Origin: Propionivibrio sp.
GTDB taxonomy: Bacteria > Pseudomonadota > Gammaproteobacteria > Burkholderiales > Rhodocyclaceae
Direction of reading: 5' to 3'
Assembly (NCBI RefSeq): GCF_029255185.1
Contig: NZ_JAPUVO010000106.1
Span: 1-42,081, forward strand
DNA: 42,081 bases
Position numbers and translations under genes: made by a program. This document shows, one piece after another, positions 35,904-42,081 of this stretch; position 1 is the stretch's first letter; each line of letters starts with the position of its first letter. Under the pieces are notes generated by a model. The model had not been told where the DNA came from. It saw nothing but the letters and a program-made list of their open reading frames with translations, and made no database searches.

Positions 35904-37698
35904 TGCGCTGATCTATCTTGCGGCAGCGGTCATCTGCGTGCCCATCGCCTGGCGCTTCAAACTCGGCGCGGTGCTAGGCTACCTGATCGCCGGCATTACC
36001 ATTGGGCCGTGGGGATTCAACCTCGTTTCCGATGTCGATTCCATCATGCACTTCTCCGAATTGGGCGTGGTGCTGATGCTGTTTGTCATCGGCCTGGAGC
36101 TTGAACCCAAGCGCCTGATAGAAATGCGGAAAAGCGTTTTCGGCGGGGGGGCGTTGCAACTGGGGCTCACTGGCATCGCGCTCGCCCTGGCTGCGGCGGC
36201 GCTTGGCCTGGAATGGAAAGCCGCGCTGATCGTGGGTCTGGCGTTGGCGCTCTCATCGACGGCCATTGCGATCGCCACTATGACCGAGCGCAATTTTCTG
36301 CCGACCCCCACCGGCCAATCAAGTTTCGCCGTACTTCTCTTGCAGGATATTGCTGCCATTCCCTTGCTTGCCATCATTCCGCTGATGAGTGAAATGGCCT
36401 CAAGCGGCACCGGGGCAAGCCCGGCCGAGCCAGCTTGGAGCAGCGCGGCGAAGGCGTTTGGAGCAATCGCTGCGGTGATTCTCATTGGCCTCTATTGCAC
36501 GCGTCCAGTGCTACGGCTCGTGGCGCGAACCAATCTGCGCGAGGTGTTCACGGCATTTGCCTTGTTGCTGGTGATCGGCATCGCACAGATCATGTCGTTG
36601 GTTGGACTTTCGATGGGTTTGGGCACGTTTCTCGCAGGCGTGTTGCTGGCCAGCTCCGAATACCGCCACGCCCTGGAAACCGATATTGAGCCTTTCAAGG
36701 GCTTGCTCCTGGGGCTTTTCTTCATCTCCGTCGGGATGGCGATTGATTTCGGACTGCTGGTGAATCAGCCGGTCAAGGTGGCGATGCTGGTGGCAGGTTT
36801 TCTGACATTGAAGCTCGCCACGCTTTGGCTCACTGCGCGCATCATCGGGGTGACGGCCCGTCAGCGCTGGTTGTTTGCCATCCTGCTTTCACAAGGCGGA
36901 GAATTCGGTTTTGTGGTTTTTGGTGCGGCACAGACGGCGGGGATACTGTCACGCGAGTGGGCTGACTTGCTCAACATGACTGTCGCGCTGTCGATGACCA
37001 GCACACCGTTGTTGTTGCTGTTGCACGACTGGTGGATTGCGCGCATCGAATGTGCTGGCAAAGAACAAGCCGACGAAATCAACGCAAAGAATACGCGTGT
37101 GATAATCGCCGGCTTCGGCCGCTTCGGACAGATCGTCGGCCGTCTGCTGTTTGCCAATGGGATCGATGCTGTGGTGCTGGATCATGACCCGGATCAAATC
37201 GAGTTGCTGCGCAAGTTCGGCTACAAAGTATTCTACGGCGATGCGTCGCGCCTTGATCTCTTGCACGCTGCCGGTGCAGCCCAGGCCACTCTGATCGTGA
37301 ATGCCATTGATGACGTTGAGGATAGTCTGTTGCTTGCCGATATCGTGCGCGAAAATTTCCCCGGCCTGAAAATAATCGCCCGTGCACGCAACGTGATGCA
37401 CTACGTCGAACTGCGCTCGCGCGGCGTGGACATCATCGAGCGGGAAACCTTCGAAGCCGCGCTCAAGGCCGGCCGGTACAGCCTGGAGATATTGGGCATT
37501 GATCGCTTTCGGGCGCGGGATATGGCCAATATTTTCCGGCGCCACAATGTCCGCGACCTGGAAGCCCGCGTCTCCGACTTCAAGGACGAAGCGAGCCGTG
37601 TCTCTGCGGCCAAAGCGGGGCGTGATGAACTCGCCGCCTTGTTTGCACGCGACCGCGAGCAGTTCGAGGCAGGGCACTCATCGGAGGAGTGGCGTTGA
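35890..37698 (+). CDS. kefC: Glutathione-regulated potassium/proton antiporter KefC-type (CPA2)
   Basis: This 602-residue membrane antiporter has about 12 transmembrane helices in residues 1-385, including the CPA2 markers LGYLIAGITIGPWGF, LFVIGLELEPKRL and LLLQDIAAIPLLA. A cytoplasmic RCK (TrkA-N) domain follows with the nucleotide-binding GFGRFG at 408-413. The long C-terminal part of RCK contains FYGDASRLDLLHAAGA. I chose the ATG at 35890, which overlaps the kefF end. The longer frame starts inside kefF. KefC expels K+ and acidifies the cell in response to electrophile-glutathione adducts, consistent with the thiol-stress genes nearby. Confidence 0.92.
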   Translation: MILRDALIYLAAAVICVPIAWRFKLGAVLGYLIAGITIGPWGFNLVSDVDSIMHFSELGVVLMLFVIGLELEPKRLIEMRKSVFGGGALQLGLTGIALALAAAALGLEWKAALIVGLALALSSTAIAIATMTERNFLPTPTGQSSFAVLLLQDIAAIPLLAIIPLMSEMASSGTGASPAEPAWSSAAKAFGAIAAVILIGLYCTRPVLRLVARTNLREVFTAFALLLVIGIAQIMSLVGLSMGLGTFLAGVLLASSEYRHALETDIEPFKGLLLGLFFISVGMAIDFGLLVNQPVKVAMLVAGFLTLKLATLWLTARIIGVTARQRWLFAILLSQGGEFGFVVFGAAQTAGILSREWADLLNMTVALSMTSTPLLLLLHDWWIARIECAGKEQADEINAKNTRVIIAGFGRFGQIVGRLLFANGIDAVVLDHDPDQIELLRKFGYKVFYGDASRLDLLHAAGAAQATLIVNAIDDVEDSLLLADIVRENFPGLKIIARARNVMHYVELRSRGVDIIERETFEAALKAGRYSLEILGIDRFRARDMANIFRRHNVRDLEARVSDFKDEASRVSAAKAGRDELAALFARDREQFEAGHSSEEWR

Positions 37699-37729
37699 GC
37701 CGGGACCTCCGGTCGAGTCCAACAGGCTG

Positions 37730-40700
37730 CTAGCTGGCGTGCGCCTCTGCCGCCTTCTTCTTGCGGCCGAAAATGATTGCCGTCGACTTCCAATAAGCGC
37801 CCTGGGTGTAGCACGACCATCCCCACTTGATCCACTTCATCAGCGAGAACGCCAGCCACAACGCCCAGGCCAGCATGATGACGCGGTAAGCGATCACGGG
37901 AATCGAGAAGACGCTGGCCGCCGGGGTCAGCGTACCGATCCGGTCCTGGTACCAGCGCAAGAAGAAGGCGTTCGATCCATTGCCCTGGATCAGCATGTCC
38001 GGATAACCGAGCAGGCCGTTCTGGAGAACCGAGAACAGCGCCGAGGCGGCGGCGAAAGTCAGCACCAGCAGCAGAGTCTGGACGGCGTTGAATTTCCAGG
38101 CCGAGGCCATCGGCGTAGCGCGCCGGCGCCAGGCCATGATCAGAAACCAGCCGGCGACCAGCACCGTGGCGGGCATCGACCACTGCATCAGGCCGACGCC
38201 CAAGAGCAGCCAGTCAAGGCTTGAGAGCGGCGTGTCGGCATGGCGGCCGGCGAGGACGGCGAGAATCAGGGTGACCAACAGCACTCCCCAGAGCAGGACC
38301 GCCGGACCCATCTGCGGCCCGGTGGTCAGCAGCACGACGCGGTCTTGCGGGACAACAATCTCGAGCAGGGCATTGACCGCCGGCAAGCCAAGATCGATCT
38401 GTGGCGCGACATAGGCGCCGCTAATCCCGTTGGCATCGCGCCAATCGATTTTCAGCAGGCGTGTTGCCGGCGTCACCGGGACAGTCAGTTTGCGCCCTTC
38501 GCTGCGCAGCGGTTGCATTGCACCGTCAACGTTCACCCCAAGCAGTTGGGCGTTTTCAGGCAGGGTGACGCTGTAGTTGCCACCGGTACCGGCACGCAGA
38601 CTGATCTGCGCCGTGGCATCCGACGAACGCTTGCCAATCACTGAGCGTAGTGCTACGGCGTCCAGGGTCATGGTGCGACCGTCAACGGCAAGCGGCTTAT
38701 CGATGGTCAGTTGCATTTCTTCGCCCGGCCACGGCAGCCAGGTCGGCAGCCACGCATCGCCGCGTTTCTGGTGCACTGGTGGAATCCCCTTCATGCTCAC
38801 ATGCCACAGCGGCGAGGCCTGGAGCATCCAAAGTTCACTCTGCCACGGATATGACGCGGCTTTGATGCTGATCTGCGGCCCCTCCTTGAGGCTGCTGGCA
38901 AACTCCGCGCCGGGGCTCTGCCCGAGTTCGATCAGGGCGTCACCCTGATCGACCCGGATCGCCGGGTCGGTTACCGCTTCACCGACAAGCAGCGGAACGC
39001 GCACCGTCGCCGGCGCCGTGCTCTGCCCCTCGCGCACGATCCGCGTGGTGATGCCCCAGGTCTGGCCAAGGTTCAGGGTACGTTCGACCCGGAAAAACGC
39101 AGGCAAAGACTCCCTGCTGGCGGCGCCATCCCGTGGCTCGGCGCCGGCCATTGGCGCCTGCCGCGTAAGTTGCACGGAACCGGCGGCCAACCCGCGCGCA
39201 TCAAGACCGGCAAGCTGCCATCCGGAAAGCTCAGTAAGCATCTGGTGCGGCGCCATCGGCAGCGTCACAGGAAGCTCCGACAGCCGACCGGCGGCAATTT
39301 CCATCGTAATCTCAGTAACGCCCGGCGACAGGGTCGCCCACAGCGTGCCCGACTCGTCACGCCGGATCGCTACCGGATTGACTCCCGCAGTAACGGCCGC
39401 CGGTCTGGCACGGGCCCCCTGACCTGGCAACGGAACGGAAACGATGGCCTGGGCGTGGTATTGCGCACGAATGACGACACGATCGCCGTTCGCAATCAGC
39501 GTCAAGCGGGACAGTTCGGCGCAGCCCGGCATGCAGGCCGGGGGAGCAGTCAAGCGTTCGCGCAACTCGGCAAGAATGGCCGCGGAGGGCGTAGACGACG
39601 CTCCGGCATCGGCGCCAGGCGGCGTTGCCTCCTTGGCGGCCAGTGACTCGCCGGAATGACCGAGGCTCACAGCGGCAAGCACGACCAGCAGCGCCGTGCG
39701 GCCGACCAGGGTTTTTAGATCGCCGGACAGTTTTGCCGGCGAGACGCCGCAGGTTCGCCACAACGCCAGCGTCAGCATAATCACCGAGAGGATTCCCCAG
39801 GCCGCGTTCGCCCACGGTGGCAGGAGGACGAAACCCAGCGTCTGCTCAGCCGTAATCGGCCCCTGAATCGACATCCGGAAGGACCGCCAGGCCCAGCTCG
39901 GGATGCCTGGCCCGGTCAGGCTCTTGGCATTCGGATCGATCTTTTCGTAGCGTCGACTCAGGCTGCCACTCAGGCTGGGATAGGCTGGTTCGTTATTGAT
40001 GCCCGCGTCCGCCATCTGCTCAAGCTTGTCTGCTTCCATCAGACTGCTCTCGTTGGCACGCTCGCGCTTCTCCTTGAGTAATGACTGCGACTGCGGTACG
40101 ACCATGCTCTTGCCGCGTAGAGCGGACGGCTCCGCTGCGTAATGCTGGAACTGTAGCGCGGGATATAACGCCTGGCGGACCTGGAGAATGGCAAACGGGA
40201 TCAGGAGCACGAGCGCCATAACCGCGAACATCGCCCGGATACGGGCCGCCCAGGCCTGCAATCGACCTTCCGGCAAGCCGCGGACGAGGGCGCTGGCGAC
40301 GACGATACCGACCCACGGAAAGACCGGAATATCGTGGCTGTGCCAGGAAAGAATCAGCCCCACGCCAAGCAGCAGAGCGACGGGAAGGCCAAACAGGCGG
40401 AAGGTGCCGGCAACAATGACGGCGACGAAGAAAATGTCCCACAGCGTCCATGCACTGAGCCAGGCACCCTGTACGCTGTCGACGCCGGAGACGTGCAGCA
40501 GCCGCCAGCCGGGCGGCAGATTGAGCAGCCCCGTCCAGCCGGAGACATCGGCCTTCCAGCCGCTCACCGGGAGCGTTCGTTGCGACGTCTCGATACGGCT
40601 GTCGGCTTCGAGAGCGAGAGTCGCCTGACGCAGCTCGACCCCCTTGCTCTGACCATCGACACTGAGGGTAAGCGGCTGGTCCTGACCGCCGACGGCAACA

Positions 40701-41947
40701 CGGCCAAGCTCGATCAACGCTGGCAGATCGAGCCGCCAGGTGCGCCCGAGCTGGCCGCTCAACCGGTCCTGGACGGTATAGCCCTGGCCGTCGAAGTCAA
40801 GCCAGAAGGTGCGCGCAATGCTGATCTTGTCGGCATCGCCGGCGGCGTTGCCACGTCGCGCCTCGACCAGTGTCAGCGTACTTCCCGGCCGCGCCAGGAA
40901 AGTCGGCAAGGCCGCCCATCCGGGCGGCGCGCCAACATTTTTCGGATCAACTGCAGGCAGGCCTTGCGCGGTAACGACACGGATTTCGTTGTGTGCCGCA
41001 AGCGCCCAAATTTCCTCATTGCCGGCCTCGGCCGGCAGCGTAAACTCCCCGGCCGACGTCATGCGCCGCGAGCCGACGGTGACCACCCAGCGCCCGGCGC
41101 GGGCCTGAACCGTGGCGACCCCCTTGGCATCGATGCGCACCGGCAATAGGCTGTCAATCGACGCCGGCAGCCAGGATTTGAACACCGCCGCCGGCAGCCG
41201 GATTTCGCGTGGTTTGCCGGCGACTGTCAGCTCATAACGCACCGTCGAACGAATCGGCACAGCATCGTCGAAATGCCGGAAAGTACGTACCGACAGCGTG
41301 TCCTCACTCTGTGCTTCGCCGCTCTTCTGCAACCAGATGCGGCCCTCGGCGTCGGGCAGCACATCAATCGCCGTGCCCTTGAGCGTGGTCCTGAGCAGGC
41401 CAGTCGCCACCGGGACGGTAACGCTCTGCGGCAGCGTCGTCCACGGCAAAACGCCGCTGACCTGGTAACGCCCCGCAGCAAGGCGCAGCGCCGGCCTCCC
41501 CTGCACCGCCAGCACCGGCACCGCCTTGCCGTCTATCCTGACTTCCTGCGGCCAGGCTTCGCCATCGCCCGGCAGCGCGACGACACTCTCCGGGGCAAAG
41601 ACCTCAACGCGCTGGCGGAACGTAGCGCCGCGTTCGTTGATCTCAAGCAACAGTTCGCCCGGCCAGGTGCAGGTGCGTTGTCGCGCGTCGTTGAAGGCCG
41701 GCGGGCAGGCCAGTGTTTCCTGCCCGTACATAACCCAGCCGATCCAGGGCTTGAGGCTGTCCGGCAACCGCTCAGGCGGCAAGGGTGCAGACAGTGCGGC
41801 GGACGCCGCAAAGCTTGCTGCGATGGCCACCAGCAAAGATGCCAGCAGTCCGTCAAGTTTCTCAGTTTGAGGAGTCTGCGTGCCACGAAAGTTCAAGCGT
41901 AGCGTTTCGTTCATCAGTTTGTCGTCAATAACGATATTGGTGCGCAT
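37730..41947 (-). CDS. Giant multi-domain membrane protein of unknown function
   Basis: This frame encodes 1,405 residues from the ATG at 41947. After residue 18 comes a signal-like hydrophobic stretch (ASLLVAIAASFAASAALSAP). A long beta-rich region without membrane segments follows to about 490, then a cluster of helices (about 494-600) and further helices near 705-765. A second large soluble, beta-rich region leads to at least four C-terminal helices, ending in a Lys-rich tail (GRKKKAAEAH). I see no catalytic motif and cannot name the family. The two exported-looking domains anchored by helices suggest an envelope role, but this is inference. The first 18 codons resemble a VapB antitoxin. 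TTG at 41896-41894 or ATG at 41914 are alternative starts, and the open frame runs on to the window edge. Confidence 0.75.
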   Translation of the reverse strand: MRTNIVIDDKLMNETLRLNFRGTQTPQTEKLDGLLASLLVAIAASFAASAALSAPLPPERLPDSLKPWIGWVMYGQETLACPPAFNDARQRTCTWPGELLLEINERGATFRQRVEVFAPESVVALPGDGEAWPQEVRIDGKAVPVLAVQGRPALRLAAGRYQVSGVLPWTTLPQSVTVPVATGLLRTTLKGTAIDVLPDAEGRIWLQKSGEAQSEDTLSVRTFRHFDDAVPIRSTVRYELTVAGKPREIRLPAAVFKSWLPASIDSLLPVRIDAKGVATVQARAGRWVVTVGSRRMTSAGEFTLPAEAGNEEIWALAAHNEIRVVTAQGLPAVDPKNVGAPPGWAALPTFLARPGSTLTLVEARRGNAAGDADKISIARTFWLDFDGQGYTVQDRLSGQLGRTWRLDLPALIELGRVAVGGQDQPLTLSVDGQSKGVELRQATLALEADSRIETSQRTLPVSGWKADVSGWTGLLNLPPGWRLLHVSGVDSVQGAWLSAWTLWDIFFVAVIVAGTFRLFGLPVALLLGVGLILSWHSHDIPVFPWVGIVVASALVRGLPEGRLQAWAARIRAMFAVMALVLLIPFAILQVRQALYPALQFQHYAAEPSALRGKSMVVPQSQSLLKEKRERANESSLMEADKLEQMADAGINNEPAYPSLSGSLSRRYEKIDPNAKSLTGPGIPSWAWRSFRMSIQGPITAEQTLGFVLLPPWANAAWGILSVIMLTLALWRTCGVSPAKLSGDLKTLVGRTALLVVLAAVSLGHSGESLAAKEATPPGADAGASSTPSAAILAELRERLTAPPACMPGCAELSRLTLIANGDRVVIRAQYHAQAIVSVPLPGQGARARPAAVTAGVNPVAIRRDESGTLWATLSPGVTEITMEIAAGRLSELPVTLPMAPHQMLTELSGWQLAGLDARGLAAGSVQLTRQAPMAGAEPRDGAASRESLPAFFRVERTLNLGQTWGITTRIVREGQSTAPATVRVPLLVGEAVTDPAIRVDQGDALIELGQSPGAEFASSLKEGPQISIKAASYPWQSELWMLQASPLWHVSMKGIPPVHQKRGDAWLPTWLPWPGEEMQLTIDKPLAVDGRTMTLDAVALRSVIGKRSSDATAQISLRAGTGGNYSVTLPENAQLLGVNVDGAMQPLRSEGRKLTVPVTPATRLLKIDWRDANGISGAYVAPQIDLGLPAVNALLEIVVPQDRVVLLTTGPQMGPAVLLWGVLLVTLILAVLAGRHADTPLSSLDWLLLGVGLMQWSMPATVLVAGWFLIMAWRRRATPMASAWKFNAVQTLLLVLTFAAASALFSVLQNGLLGYPDMLIQGNGSNAFFLRWYQDRIGTLTPAASVFSIPVIAYRVIMLAWALWLAFSLMKWIKWGWSCYTQGAYWKSTAIIFGRKKKAAEAHAS
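41894..41947 (-). other. VapB-antitoxin-like leader fused in frame to the giant membrane protein
   Basis: The first 18 codons read MRTNIVIDDKLMNETLRL. This is the typical N-terminus of Arc-type VapB antitoxins (DUF2191), whose next residues would usually be a glycine-leucine-lysine-threonine stretch. Here the sequence changes at once to NFRGTQ and the signal-like segment. The AT-rich stretch before the ATG (GTGTATATATTC in the minus direction) also looks like a toxin-antitoxin control region. The assignment is from family memory. Confidence 0.55.
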
Positions 41948-42056
41948 GATGCGTATCTTTTGCAAAGAATATATACACGGTAGGTAGTATTCCCTTAGCG
42001 CGGCCGCTGGCCGCAACCAAAAGGTGCCGCTCCCGACGCCGGCGGATTGAATTTTC

Positions 42057-42071
42057 GAGGACAATATCCTC
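42057..42071. repeat. Short perfect inverted repeat GAGGA-CAATA-TCCTC
   Basis: A 5-bp stem with a five-base loop lies near the right window edge, upstream of the membrane protein. No T tract follows. It may be part of a terminator or operator that continues outside the window. Confidence 0.25.
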
Positions 42072-42081
42072 AACCTCACGA

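Overview
The window looks like a chromosomal segment of a betaproteobacterium, most likely of the Rhodocyclales (inference). The reasons are a complete cbb3 oxidase cluster in the order ccoIS-ccoNOQP-ccoGH, betaproteobacterial-type tRNA and gltX genes, moderately high GC, and a Marinobacter-type fatty acyl-CoA reductase, OvoA and KefFC among the accessory genes. No plasmid or phage backbone is visible.

Layout. 1-8311 (+): the tail of an unknown gene, then the high-affinity terminal oxidase and its assembly factors: CcoI (copper export), CcoS, the structural subunits CcoNOQP, a strong terminator, and CcoG/CcoH. 8340-10808 (-): a ProQ/FinO RNA chaperone and a two-domain fatty acyl-CoA reductase. 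10809-11234: a scar with a 5' stub of an IS110-type transposase. 11235-13352 (-): ovoA (ovothiol synthesis). 13417-16725 (-): a decayed defence operon. It has an intact DUF262/DUF1524 (GmrSD-like) gene, a 32-codon stub of a type III-like DNA methyltransferase, an intact DUF1016/YhcG-type nuclease, and a 68-codon ORF holding only the N-terminus of the partner Res helicase. The start regions and spacing are kept while the catalytic bodies of mod and res are gone.

17061-20349 (+): a ChaN-like protein with a PDZ domain, followed by a secreted M1-type zinc peptidase. 20387-23502 (-): a SEC-C/DUF1186-like protein and an unknown helical protein. 23767-24163 (-): a tRNA-Ala/Glu/Asp operon with a near-consensus promoter and an intrinsic terminator, preceded by gltX. 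25692-25873 (+): a 5'-half tRNA-Val relic beside an intact tRNA-Val(CAC). 25922-26691 (-): a class II glutamine amidotransferase broken by a frameshift and an ATC in place of its start codon. 26804-28840 (-): a trans-sulfuration enzyme and a degenerate EAL protein, divergent from cysK. 29040-33394 (+): cysK, a Bcp-type peroxiredoxin, PIN-PhoH ATPase, an inverted-repeat element, and a Tat-exported transglutaminase-like protein with Ser at the nucleophile position. 33441-35072 (-): a chemoreceptor. 35334-37698 (+): kefF-kefC. 37730-41947 (-): a giant uncharacterised membrane protein whose first 18 codons look like the start of a VapB antitoxin.

The core genes are respiration, translation, sulfur metabolism and thiol/oxidative stress (OvoA, CysK, trans-sulfuration, peroxiredoxin, KefFC). 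The most unusual material is genome decay and fusion: the hollowed-out restriction-modification operon, the doubly broken amidotransferase, the tRNA relic, the IS110 stub and the VapB-like leader. I found no CRISPR array and no clearly new intact system. The best candidates for follow-up are the surviving DUF262-DUF1016 pair and the 1,405-residue membrane protein.
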